Assembly (NCBI RefSeq): GCF_022179385.1
Contig: NZ_BPQS01000016.1
Span: 48,980-112,979 of the forward strand
DNA length: 64,000 bases
Direction: 5' to 3'
Origin: Methylobacterium longum
GTDB taxonomy: Bacteria; Pseudomonadota; Alphaproteobacteria; Rhizobiales; Beijerinckiaceae
Positions within the stretch are counted from its first letter, which is position 1. The number at the start of each line of letters is the position of its first letter. The translations under genes and the position numbers were made by a program. The notes beneath the pieces are model-generated. The model worked only from the letters and a program-made list of their open reading frames with translations. It searched no databases and was not told the DNA's origin. Below are positions 43,600 to 52,000 of the stretch, one piece after another.

Positions 43600-45297
43600 T
43601 CAGGCGGCGCGAACGCCGACCAGGAAGCGGCCCACCTCCGCCGAGAGCCGCTCGGACTGGCGCGACAGGGCGGTGGCGGCCGCGAGCACGTGATCGGCCG
43701 CCACCCCCGTCCGCCCTGAGGCCTCGGCCACCCCGGCGATGGTGCCGGTCACCTCCGTGGCGCCCCGCGTCGCCTGGGCGATGGTGCGCGCGATCTCCTG
43801 CGTCGCCGCGCCCTGCTCCTCCACGGCCGACGCGATCGCGACCGCGACCCCGTTGATCTCGCGGATCCGCGCGGTGATCGTGCCGATCGCGCCGACCGCG
43901 GCACCGGTCACGCCCTGAATCCGGCCGATCTGCTCGGCGATCCCGTCGGTCGCCCGGGCGGTCTTCTCGGCGAGGTCCTTCACCTCGCCCGCCACGACCG
44001 CGAAGCCGCGGCCGGCCTCGCCGGCGCGCGCCGCCTCGATGGCGGCGTTCAGCGCCAGCAGGTTGGTCTGGCCGGCGATGGACGAGATCAGCCGCACCAC
44101 GTCGCCGATCTCGGAGGCCGCATTCTGCAATTCTGAGACGAGGCCGGCGGTCTGGTCGGCCTCGCCGACCGCCTGCTGGGCGAGGTCGGATGAGCCGCTC
44201 GCCTGGCGGCCGATCGCCCGGATGGCGCTGCCGAGCCGCTCGGTCGAGGCCGCGACGGCGTTGATGTCGGCGGAGGCCGCCTCCGCGGCCGACGCCACCG
44301 CGCCGGACTGGCTGGCCGTCTCCTGGGCGGTCTCGGTCATCTGGTGGGCGGTGCCCTCGAGTTCGTTCGCCGAGGACGAGACGCGGTCCACGATCTTGGC
44401 CACCGCCTCCTCGAAGGTCCGGGCCAGGTCCATCATGGCGCCCTTGCGCGCGGCGGCGGCCGCGGCCTCCGCGAGGTGCTTGCGCGCGGCTTCCGCCTCG
44501 GCGTTGCGGGCCACCATGGACTTGATCGCCTCCACCGCCCGGCCGACCATCCCGATCTCGTCGCCCCGTCGCGCCTCCGCGATCGTGGCCTCGGTATCGC
44601 CCCGCGCCATGCGCTGCAGCACGGCGACGAGACGGTGGAGGGGTCGCGTGACGCCGAGCACCACGATCGCGGCGGAAAGGCCCAGGGCGGCGAGCAGGCC
44701 CGCCAGGGCGGAGCCGATCAGCACCATCCGGGCCTGCCCGGTCTCCCGCCGCGTCGCGATCTTCGCCTCGCCGAGACGGGCCGCCGCCAGCGCCTCGTAA
44801 TCCTGGGCCGCCCTGTCGAACCGGGCCCGGATGTCGCGCGCCTCGACGAGGCCGACCTGGATCGCCGCGGGCCGATCGTTCCGGAGGGCGAGGTCGTTGG
44901 AACGGTCGAGCCGATCGAAATAGTCCCGGGCTATCTTGCCGATGGTGCGCTGGATGTCCTGAACCTCCTGTCGCCGGGAGCCCGCAGCCAGCGTCTCGAT
45001 GCTGTCGGCCACCGCCTTCACGGATTCGTCGTAGCGCCTGCGATAGAGGGGGAGATCGCTCTCCGGCCGGCCGATGAGGAGGTTGCGGTTCATGAGGGCC
45101 GCGTTGAGGAAATGCTCGCGGACCTGCGCAAATGTTTCCAGGCGAACGAAGTAATAATCGACCAGATAATCATTCCTCCGCTCCATCAGATCGAGCGCAG
45201 ATATCGAGTAGTATATCAGCATCGCGCTGACCAGCACCATGATCGAGATCGGCGCCGACATCTTCACCGACAACCTCATTTTTCTGAGAAAGTCCAT
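43600..45297 (-). CDS. Methyl-accepting chemotaxis protein
   Basis: A 565-residue membrane receptor. TM1 spans about residues 13-34, followed by a ~155-residue helical periplasmic domain (four-helix-bundle-like, with [22 protein letters not shown]), TM2 about 191-213, a HAMP domain about 214-266, and a long coiled-coil signalling domain with the hairpin tip [20 protein letters not shown] and [21 protein letters not shown]. It would pass periplasmic signals to CheA/CheW. No che genes lie nearby, so it is an orphan receptor. Its upstream region is AT-rich and carries three copies of an 8-base motif. Confidence 0.94.
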   Translation of the reverse strand: MDFLRKMRLSVKMSAPISIMVLVSAMLIYYSISALDLMERRNDYLVDYYFVRLETFAQVREHFLNAALMNRNLLIGRPESDLPLYRRRYDESVKAVADSIETLAAGSRRQEVQDIQRTIGKIARDYFDRLDRSNDLALRNDRPAAIQVGLVEARDIRARFDRAAQDYEALAAARLGEAKIATRRETGQARMVLIGSALAGLLAALGLSAAIVVLGVTRPLHRLVAVLQRMARGDTEATIAEARRGDEIGMVGRAVEAIKSMVARNAEAEAARKHLAEAAAAAARKGAMMDLARTFEEAVAKIVDRVSSSANELEGTAHQMTETAQETASQSGAVASAAEAASADINAVAASTERLGSAIRAIGRQASGSSDLAQQAVGEADQTAGLVSELQNAASEIGDVVRLISSIAGQTNLLALNAAIEAARAGEAGRGFAVVAGEVKDLAEKTARATDGIAEQIGRIQGVTGAAVGAIGTITARIREINGVAVAIASAVEEQGAATQEIARTIAQATRGATEVTGTIAGVAEASGRTGVAADHVLAAATALSRQSERLSAEVGRFLVGVRAA

Positions 45298-45711
45298 CAG
45301 CGATTGTCCCCAATTGGAATCGAATGACGGTTTAACACATCGCTTTTGCTTGGATCCAGTCTCGATCGAATGAATTTTTACTCAGAACATCTCGAATGAT
45401 CTTCGCCTGAGCCGGGTTCCCGATCGACACGGCGCGTCCGGCAGGCATATGTCGAGACGATCCCGGGCGCCCGGATCCGCAGGGCAGGGGCAGGCCGCGG
45501 CCCGAGGCGCGCGCCGACGGGGTCCCCGCCTCCGGATCGGATCGCGGCCCGTCCCGTGCGACTGCCGAACCCGGACTTTCCGGCTCCGGCGCCGCCGGGA
45601 TCCCGGAGGGCCGCCGGAAGGCTGCGGAGGACGGCGGAGGACGGCGGTCCGGCGCGCGCCGTCGTCCGCCCCATCACCCGCCCCGTCATCCCCGCCCCGT
45701 GAGGACCGGAT
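45298..45711. other. Intergenic region, 414 bp
   Basis: The part next to the chemotaxis gene (45300-45400) is clearly more AT-rich than its surroundings and is the probable promoter. The rest is high-GC, with open frames on both strands that carry no recognisable content. No RNA gene seen. Confidence 0.5.
45320..45399. repeat. Three direct copies of TCGAATGA upstream of MCP gene
   Basis: TCGAATGA occurs at 45320-45327, 45366-45373 and 45392-45399, all in the same orientation, within about 100 bases of the receptor start codon. Such spacing suggests a repeated protein-binding site, though chance is not excluded. Confidence 0.55.
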
Positions 45712-46776
45712 TCACGCCCCCCCGATACGCCTGAGCCGCAGCGCGACGCGGCGCAGGTCGCGCCGGAGCCGGTGGCGCAGGCGCGCGGCGCGCGCGGCGA
45801 GGCCCAGGGGGCGCCGGCAGAAGAGATGCGACACGCGCCCCAGCCGCGGCCCCGGATCCGGCACGCCCTTGCGCAGGGCGATGTCGGGCCGCTCCGCCGA
45901 TTGGGCGAGGCGCACCGCGCGCGCGGCCCGGAGGGTGACGCTGCGGAACATCGCGCGCGTGTAGTAGGAGAAGGCATCGTAGGCGACGAGGTCGTGCGCC
46001 CGCCCGGTCGCCGGGTCCTGGACCGTCAGCGTGCCCGCCCGCGGCCCGTAGGTCACGAGGATCCCGATCACGTCGCGGGGGCGGTCGAGGGGGATGTCGA
46101 CGCGCGCGCCCTCGGGAATCTCCAGGAAATCCAGCGGGATGCCGTTACGCTGCACGGCGAACCCGCAGGTCAGGCCGGGGAGGGTCCGCAGCGGCAGGGA
46201 CTCGAACCGGCCCGGCAGCCCCCGGAACTGGGCGACGTAGGCGCGGCCCGGCTGCGGCGCGCGCAGGAAGCTGTAGACCAGGGTGCCGTAGAGGTCGGCG
46301 CCGGCCGGTGTGACGTGGGTCCCGTCGGTCAGGAGGTAGGTGATGTCGCCGGCACCCGCCGCCGCCACCGGGGCGGCGATGTCGAGATACGGGATGCCGT
46401 AGAGGGCGCGGTACTCCGCCAGCAGGCCGGCGACGGGCTCGGCCGCGTAGTCGACCCCGCCCTGGTGGAGATTCAGGAAGGCGACGGGCAGGTTCCGCCG
46501 GGCGGTCGCCGCGAGGATGTCGTCGAGATAGGCCCGCATGGTCGCGCCGTCGAAGTAGCGGACGTTGCCGGTGAACAGCTCCAGGAGGACGAAGTCGCAG
46601 GGGTGTGCGTCCAGGATCTCGTCGATCAGGCAGGCGATGGAGGGCAGGGAATGGCCGCCCCAGCCGCTCCGCAGGACGGTGAGGGGGCGCCCCTCGGCCT
46701 CGGCCAGGGCATTGGCCCGCTCGACGTAGCCCGGCAGCTCCGTGACGCTGTAGCCGAGACAGAGGACGCGGACCAT
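45712..46776 (-). CDS. SGNH/GDSL-like hydrolase family protein
   Basis: A 354-residue protein with an N-terminal SGNH-like domain (about 1-190): VRVLCLGYSVTELPGYVERA supplies the block I serine as GYS in place of GDS, WGGHSLPSI the glycine-containing block, LLELFTGNVR the block with Asn, and DGTHVTPAGADLYG the Asp-His pair. The residues after 200 form a probable beta-sandwich, then an Arg-rich C-terminal tail. Such proteins are often esterases or polysaccharide deacetylases/acyltransferases. I chose ATG 46776 because homology begins there; the frame is open to 46806. Substrate unknown. Confidence 0.72.
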   Translation of the reverse strand: MVRVLCLGYSVTELPGYVERANALAEAEGRPLTVLRSGWGGHSLPSIACLIDEILDAHPCDFVLLELFTGNVRYFDGATMRAYLDDILAATARRNLPVAFLNLHQGGVDYAAEPVAGLLAEYRALYGIPYLDIAAPVAAAGAGDITYLLTDGTHVTPAGADLYGTLVYSFLRAPQPGRAYVAQFRGLPGRFESLPLRTLPGLTCGFAVQRNGIPLDFLEIPEGARVDIPLDRPRDVIGILVTYGPRAGTLTVQDPATGRAHDLVAYDAFSYYTRAMFRSVTLRAARAVRLAQSAERPDIALRKGVPDPGPRLGRVSHLFCRRPLGLAARAARLRHRLRRDLRRVALRLRRIGGA

Positions 46777-46858
46777 CGGGACTCGGGCTCGGGGCCGGCC
46801 ATGCACGCCGACCCGGCGCGGGTATCAGCCGATCGCCGCCGCGTCGAGGCGGCCACAG

Positions 46859-47839
46859 TCAGTCGAGCACGATCGGGTAGCAGCGGGCGCCCACCGAGGC
46901 GGCGAGCACCTGGACGGCGCCCACGGTCGAGACGTCGCCCGCCACGTGGACCACGTCGGTGGCGCGCAGGCTCGGCAGATGGGCGGTGAGCGGGCCGGAG
47001 CGCACGTCCGGCGGGCGCTGGCGGCCGCGGTCGGCGCAGAGCACGATCCGGGCGACGCCGGTGCGGCGCAGCCAATCCAGGCTCTCGCGCATGTAGAGGT
47101 CCAGCGCGTCCCGGGCCCCGACGGCGAGCGCCATCTCGCGGGCGGGCTCGACGTAGCGGGCCGCCCGGGCGATCGCCCAGATCGCGCCGAATCCGGCACC
47201 GGCCGCCACCAGCACGAGGCGCCCGCCCCCGGGTCGGTAGTGACCCCGGCCGACGGGCCCCTTCAGGCGCACCGGCTGGTCGAGCCGGAGGGCGTCGAGG
47301 GGGTCGCCCTCGGGGTCGCGGGCGACGTGGAACACGGCCTCGTTGATCTCGGTCGCGCCGTCGACCCGCTGGGTCGGGGACAGCGTCATCGTGGGCAGCC
47401 CCGCGAAGGTCACCAGCGCCTGATGGCCGGGCTCGCAGGTCGGGCGCCGGGTCAGGGTCGCCACGACCTCGACGATACCGGGGCTGAGCCGGCGGATCTC
47501 CGTGACCGTGCCCTTGCGGACGGCCACGGGCGGCGGCGGCGCCTCCTCGTGAGCCTGGATCGGGGCGCCCGGAAGGGGCGGCCGCAGGATCTCGGCCCGG
47601 GCCCGGCGGGCCGGGTGGCGGCGGCCGGACGGCGCCGCGCTCCCTTGCGCGACGCCCTGGCCGGCGATCAGGTTGCCCGACTGGGCTTGCAGCGGCGCGA
47701 TCATGCCCTCGGCGAGCGCCGCCTCCAGCGGCGTGTCGCCGGTCGAGACGCGCACCGACCGGCCGTTGACGACGAGCGAGCAGCGCGCGCCCATAGTCTG
47801 CCCCCCCATAGTCTGCCCCCCCACGGCCTGACCCCGCAT
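46859..47839 (-). CDS. Degenerate ferredoxin / ferredoxin-NADP reductase-like protein
   Basis: About 326 residues. Residues 17-70 align with a plant-type 2Fe-2S ferredoxin domain (VNGRSVRVSTGDTPLEAALAEG), but where the ligand cysteines belong the sequence reads APLQAQSGNLIAGQ, with no cysteine. Residues about 105-320 look like a reductase: an FAD-binding barrel (GTVTEIRRLSPGIVEVVATL) without the usual RxYS, then a nucleotide-binding domain with LVLVAAGAGFGAIWAIARA instead of GGTGxxP. It is unlikely to be a normal electron-transfer flavoprotein. The start is uncertain because three near-identical repeats provide several in-frame ATGs; ATG 47794 would also keep all conserved sequence. Confidence 0.65.
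   Translation of the reverse strand: MRGQAVGGQTMGGQTMGARCSLVVNGRSVRVSTGDTPLEAALAEGMIAPLQAQSGNLIAGQGVAQGSAAPSGRRHPARRARAEILRPPLPGAPIQAHEEAPPPPVAVRKGTVTEIRRLSPGIVEVVATLTRRPTCEPGHQALVTFAGLPTMTLSPTQRVDGATEINEAVFHVARDPEGDPLDALRLDQPVRLKGPVGRGHYRPGGGRLVLVAAGAGFGAIWAIARAARYVEPAREMALAVGARDALDLYMRESLDWLRRTGVARIVLCADRGRQRPPDVRSGPLTAHLPSLRATDVVHVAGDVSTVGAVQVLAASVGARCYPIVLD
47791..47835. repeat. 15-bp tandem repeat across a start region
   Basis: CCATAGTCTGCCCCC is present at 47791-47805 and 47806-47820, with a degenerate third copy at 47821-47835. On the minus strand each of the two full units supplies a G-rich tract followed by an ATG, in frame with the reductase-like gene. Confidence 0.85.
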
Positions 47840-47851
47840 GACTTCGGCGGA

Positions 47852-48217
47852 TCAGCGGGGCCGAACCAGGAGCGTGTCGACGAGGGCCGCCCAGCGCTCC
47901 CGGGTCGCGCGGACATCGTCGGTCGGGGCGGATTCCGTGAGGAGCTGGCGCTGCGCCCGCAGCGACTCGACCTCCCGACGCTGGGCCCGGAGCACCGCCT
48001 TGACCACCTGGAGCTCGGTCTCGAGCCGGGCGATCTCCTCGGCCTCGTCCGGGTCCTCCGCGAGATCCTCGGCCGCCGCGTCGGCGCGGAGCGGATCGCG
48101 GCCCGACAGGGGCAGGCGGGTGCGGGCCTGCTGCTCCATCCGGACCGGCCGGGCCATCAGGCGGCGCACGAGATCGGAGCTGCCTGACTGCTGGTTACGC
48201 CTCGCCGCCTCGGCCAT
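47852..48217 (-). CDS. Hypothetical coiled-coil protein
   Basis: A 121-residue, highly charged protein starting MAEAARRNQQSG. Residues about 55-105 (EEIARLETELQVVKAVLRAQ and onward) form a clear heptad pattern of a coiled coil. I chose ATG 48217 because GGGGA lies a few bases upstream; ATG 48253 and TTG 48256 are possible longer starts. No family recognised. It sits between the reductase-like gene and the broken globin gene, all on the minus strand. Confidence 0.6.
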   Translation of the reverse strand: MAEAARRNQQSGSSDLVRRLMARPVRMEQQARTRLPLSGRDPLRADAAAEDLAEDPDEAEEIARLETELQVVKAVLRAQRREVESLRAQRQLLTESAPTDDVRATRERWAALVDTLLVRPR

Positions 48218-48288
48218 CCGACCATCCCCATCGCGGGCGAAGCGCCCGTCCATCAACAGGAGCTTGATCGGACATGGTTAAGGGCGGC

Positions 48289-48701
48289 TTAAGCCGCCTC
48301 CGTGGCCGCCCGCTTCGTGACCCCGGCGACGAGCCCGCAGGTCTCGATCCGGGCCGCCCGCACCTCCGGGGGGAGATCCGGGCCCAGCCCCTGCTCCAGG
48401 GCCCACAGCGGGGCGTCGCCCACCGGCGCGCCATGGGCGGCCTGCGTGCCGTAGGCGCAGTGCTTGCGCCCGAGATCCTGGAGCGCCGGGACCATCGTCT
48501 CCGGCTGGTTCAGGTTGGCCACCACGAGGCCGAGCATGGCCATCAGCTTCTGCTTCTGCGCGGTCATGTCGTCGGGGAAGAGGCCCCGCAGCTGAGGGGC
48601 GATCTCGAACAGCCGGCCGTCGAACAGGTCGGCCGCCGTCCCGGCGATCGGCCGCACCGTCGCGAACTGTCCCGGACGAGCTTGACCTGTTCGGGCGTCC
48701 T
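48289..48701 (-). pseudogene. Globin-family gene disrupted by a frameshift
   Basis: The minus strand encodes a bacterial single-domain globin in two frames. The first piece reads TPEQVKLVRDS (48698 down to about 48666); then the frame continues wrongly, while the correct continuation, FATVRPIAGTAADLFDGRLFEIAP, is in the next frame and runs to the stop at 48289. Between Ser and Phe exactly one base is missing (about 48665). The rest, with FPDDMTAQKQKLMAMLGL, the proximal-histidine region LGRKHCAYG and PVGDAPLWALEQGLG, is well preserved. The codon before Thr is AGG where a start ATG would be expected, but an in-frame ATG exists at 48737. This is either a recent pseudogene or a sequencing error. 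Confidence 0.78.
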
Positions 48702-48776
48702 CGCATCACCGGCCGGAGGAATCCCGCCCCGGCCCATACACCCGGTCGAAGCCTTCAAAATCACCAGACCCGACGA

Positions 48777-51659
48777 TCAGGCCGCTTCCGGCGCCGCTCC
48801 GACGATCTGGCGGGCCTGCAGCAGGGTCATCGGCTCGCCGAAGGCCGGTCCGAGGGCGTATTCGCAGCCGAGCCCGGCGAGCGCCTGGGCGTCGGCCTCG
48901 GACTCGCAGCCCTCCGCCACGATGGCGAGCTTCAGCTCGCTGGCCATCCGGACGATGGAGCGCAGGATCGCGGTCTGGCCGGTGCCGATCTGGCGCACGA
49001 AGGTCGCGTCGACCTTGATCGTGTCGAAGGGGAAGCGCTGGAGGTAGGACAGGGCCGAGTAGCCGGTGCCGAAATCCGACAGGCACAGGCCCGCCCCGAG
49101 ATCGTGGATCCGCGCCAGCATCTGGGCGGCGTATTCCGGGTTCTCCATCACGAGGCTCTCGCTGAATTCCAGCTTGAGCGAGCCGGGGAGCGCCCCGGAG
49201 CGGGCCAGGACGGTCTTCACGTCGTGCAGCAGGTCGTGGCGCAGGAGCTGGCGCGAGGACAGGTTGCAGGCCGCGAAGATCGGCGGCTCGACCTCCAGGG
49301 AGCGCTGCCACGCCGCGAGTTCGAGGGCGGTGCGCTCCAGGGCGAAGATGCCGAGATTGACGATGAAGCCGCTCTCCTCGGCGAGCGGCAGGAAGGTCGA
49401 GGCGGGCACGCGCCCGAGCTTCGGGTGGTCCCAGCGCAGCACGGTCTCGAACCCCGCCACCGTGCGGTCCTCGAGCCGCACCACCGGCAGGAACAGCACC
49501 CGCATCTCGTTGCGCTCGATCGCCTTGCGCAGGTCGCCCTCCAGCATCAGCCGGTCCGAGCGGTCGGTGCGCATGTGGGCGCGGAACACCTCGATCCGGT
49601 CGCCGCCGTTGCGCTTGGCCTGGATCATGGCGATCTCGGCGCTCTTGAACACCTCGTCGCGCTTCAGGTTGGCGCCGGCCTCGTAGAGGGCGAGCCCGAT
49701 CGAGACGGTGAGGAAGATCTCCCGGTCGGCGTAGGTGATGGGGGTGGCGATCGCCCGGCGGATCATTTCGGCGAAGGCCAGGATCCGGTCGGGGTCGCGC
49801 TCGGAGAGGAGGATCACCGCGAACTCGTCGCCCGCGACCCGGGCGAGGGTGTCCTGCGGGCGCAGCAGGCGTCCGAGCCGGCGCGACAGGGTCAGCAGGA
49901 TCGAATCGCCCGCCGAGAGGCCGATGGCGTCGTTGATGCCCTTGAACCGGTCGACGTCCAGCACGATCACGGTGGGCTTGAGGCGCGGGTCCTGGCCGGC
50001 GAAGGCGAGCGCGGCGTCGAGGCGGTCGCCGAACAATTCGCGGTTCGGCAGGCCGGTCAGGCTGTCGTGCACGGCGTCGTGGAGCAGGCGCTCCTCGGCG
50101 GTCTTCACCTCGGTGACGTCCGCGATGGTGCCGACCACGCGGATCACCTCGCCGTCGGCGCCGATCACGGGCCGCGCCTTCAGCCGGTACCAGAAGAACG
50201 TGCCGGCGGCCGAGCGCAGGCGGAAATCGTGGACGATGCGGCCGCGCCGCTCCTCGATCACCGTGTCGAGGGCCGCCGAGTAGCGCTCCACGTCGAAGGG
50301 GTGGAGCGCGCCGAGCCAGTTGGTCGCCGGCCCCTCCAGGGTGCCCCGGGCGAGGCCGAGCTGGCCCTCGATCTCCGGGCCGACGAAGACTCGGTCGGCC
50401 GGCACGTCCCAGTCGAACACCACGTCGCCGGCCCCGGTGAGCGCCAGCGCCCGCCGCTCCGTGTCGGACACGAGGGCGTGGCTGAGGCCGCCGCCCGCGA
50501 AGGCGTGCTGGAGCACCGTGAAGCCGATCAGCATCACGATCAGCACGAGGCCGCCGATGAGGGCCGGCTGCACGAGGTCGCTGCCGATCTGGCCGGTGAC
50601 CGCGAAGCCCGCCGCCGTCACCCAGACGACGAGCAGCAGCCAGGTCGGCACCAGCAGGATCGCCCGGTCGTAGCCGTTATGGGCGGCGAGGTAGACGATC
50701 AGCAGCAGGCCGATGCCGGCCACCGCCGCGATGGAGATGCGCGCCACGCCGGCCGCCACCGGCGGGTCGAACACCGCGAGCCCGACGAGGCCCGCCAGGA
50801 AGGCGAGCCAGAAGAACGCCACGTGGCTGTAGCGCACGTGCCAGCGGGCGAGGTTGAGATAGGCGAACAGGAAGACCAGCAGGGTCGCCCCGAGCACCGC
50901 CTCTGCGGAGGCCCGGTAGACCCGCTCGGCGAGTTCGGTGACCGGGAAGACCCGCTGCAGGAAGCCGAAATCGATGCAGGCATAGGTCAGCACCGACCAC
51001 GCGAGCGCGGCGGCGGCCGGGAAGATGATCGCGCCCTTGACCACGAACACGATGGTCAGGAACAGCGCCAGCAGCCCGCTGATGCCGATGATGATGCCCT
51101 TGTAGAGGGTGAGGCCCGCGGCCTTCCGGCGATAGGCGTCCTGATCCCAGAGATGGAGCTGGGGGACGTTGGGGCCGCGCAGCTCGGCCACGTAGGTGAT
51201 GGTGGTGCCGGGATCGAGGGTGATGGTGAACTGGTCGGCCTCGGGGTTCTCGTCGCGCTCCGGGCGGATGCCCTGGCTCGCCGTGATGGCGGCGATGCGC
51301 GAGCCGCCGAGATCGGGCCAGATCACCCCGGAATCGACCAGCCGGAAATGGGGCGCGACCAGGATGCGGTCGATCTGCTCGTCGGTATCGTTCGTGAGCG
51401 CGAACACGATCCAGTCGGGCCGGGCGCCGGCGTCGCGGGCCTTCACGACGATGCGGCGGACGATCCCGTCCTTGCCGGGTGCGGTCGAGATCTGGATCAG
51501 GTCGCCGTCCGAGCGGTAGCGCTCGATCGCGGTGGTCAGGTCAATCACCGGCGCGTCGAGGGTGACGCGGACCGCCTCGACGGCCCGGGCCGGCCCGCTG
51601 AGCGCGAGGGCACCGACGAGACCGCCGACCAGGGTCAGGAGGAGGGCGAGGATGCGCAA
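48777..51659 (-). CDS. Membrane-bound PAS-GGDEF-EAL protein with degenerate EAL domain
   Basis: A 960-residue cyclic-di-GMP-related protein. Signal peptide about 1-26, periplasmic beta-rich domain 27-180 (7TMR-DISM-like), six to eight membrane helices 185-400, a PAS domain about 410-530, GGDEF about 540-690 and EAL about 700-950. The GGDEF signature is AGDEF near residue 609. The EAL motif reads ETV (near 738), DDFGTG reads SDFGTG (Ser near 861), and the QGY glutamine near the end is absent, while NLSS, the Glu of LEFSES, the Lys of IKVD and AEG are kept. Diguanylate cyclase activity is plausible; phosphodiesterase activity is doubtful. The start codon is TTG without a clear Shine-Dalgarno sequence. 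Confidence 0.9.
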   Translation of the reverse strand: MRILALLLTLVGGLVGALALSGPARAVEAVRVTLDAPVIDLTTAIERYRSDGDLIQISTAPGKDGIVRRIVVKARDAGARPDWIVFALTNDTDEQIDRILVAPHFRLVDSGVIWPDLGGSRIAAITASQGIRPERDENPEADQFTITLDPGTTITYVAELRGPNVPQLHLWDQDAYRRKAAGLTLYKGIIIGISGLLALFLTIVFVVKGAIIFPAAAALAWSVLTYACIDFGFLQRVFPVTELAERVYRASAEAVLGATLLVFLFAYLNLARWHVRYSHVAFFWLAFLAGLVGLAVFDPPVAAGVARISIAAVAGIGLLLIVYLAAHNGYDRAILLVPTWLLLVVWVTAAGFAVTGQIGSDLVQPALIGGLVLIVMLIGFTVLQHAFAGGGLSHALVSDTERRALALTGAGDVVFDWDVPADRVFVGPEIEGQLGLARGTLEGPATNWLGALHPFDVERYSAALDTVIEERRGRIVHDFRLRSAAGTFFWYRLKARPVIGADGEVIRVVGTIADVTEVKTAEERLLHDAVHDSLTGLPNRELFGDRLDAALAFAGQDPRLKPTVIVLDVDRFKGINDAIGLSAGDSILLTLSRRLGRLLRPQDTLARVAGDEFAVILLSERDPDRILAFAEMIRRAIATPITYADREIFLTVSIGLALYEAGANLKRDEVFKSAEIAMIQAKRNGGDRIEVFRAHMRTDRSDRLMLEGDLRKAIERNEMRVLFLPVVRLEDRTVAGFETVLRWDHPKLGRVPASTFLPLAEESGFIVNLGIFALERTALELAAWQRSLEVEPPIFAACNLSSRQLLRHDLLHDVKTVLARSGALPGSLKLEFSESLVMENPEYAAQMLARIHDLGAGLCLSDFGTGYSALSYLQRFPFDTIKVDATFVRQIGTGQTAILRSIVRMASELKLAIVAEGCESEADAQALAGLGCEYALGPAFGEPMTLLQARQIVGAAPEAA

Positions 51660-52000
51660 GGGTGTCTTGGTGTCCGGCCGTGCGAGAAGCGGCGTCGGCC
51701 GCCCGGGCGGCCTCGATCGATAGGTGCGGGCCTGACCGGGGGCAAGATCCCCCGGGATCGGTCCACATGCCGCGGATCGCGCCCTTTTGCGGCCAAATCA
51801 AGTTGGGCGGGGCGGGGGCGGACGTTCCGGGACGTCTCAGGGCCGGTCCGGCCCGGATTTTCCCGCCCGCGCCTTCAGCCCCCGAGGCTGACGGATGCCC
51901 GCACCGCCGCTTGCGCGGGGACGAGCGTCCCCCCGGCTGATCCCCGCCTCCGCGGGGGACGGAGGGGGCGCCACGCAGGTCCGGGCGATCGAATCGGGAC
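51660..52000. other. Intergenic region, 341 bp, with two hairpins
   Basis: No gene recognised. GGGGAC/GTCCCC (51917-51932) and CCCCGC/GCGGGG (51942-51957) form two neighbouring short hairpins, resembling a GC-rich intergenic palindromic element between the GGDEF-EAL gene and the end of the peptidase gene. Confidence 0.45.

Noticed and set aside
45378..45977. Overlapping open frames on both strands between the chemoreceptor and SGNH genes
   Set aside because: Both are Arg/Ser/Pro-rich without motifs, and the minus-strand one overlaps the SGNH gene in another frame.
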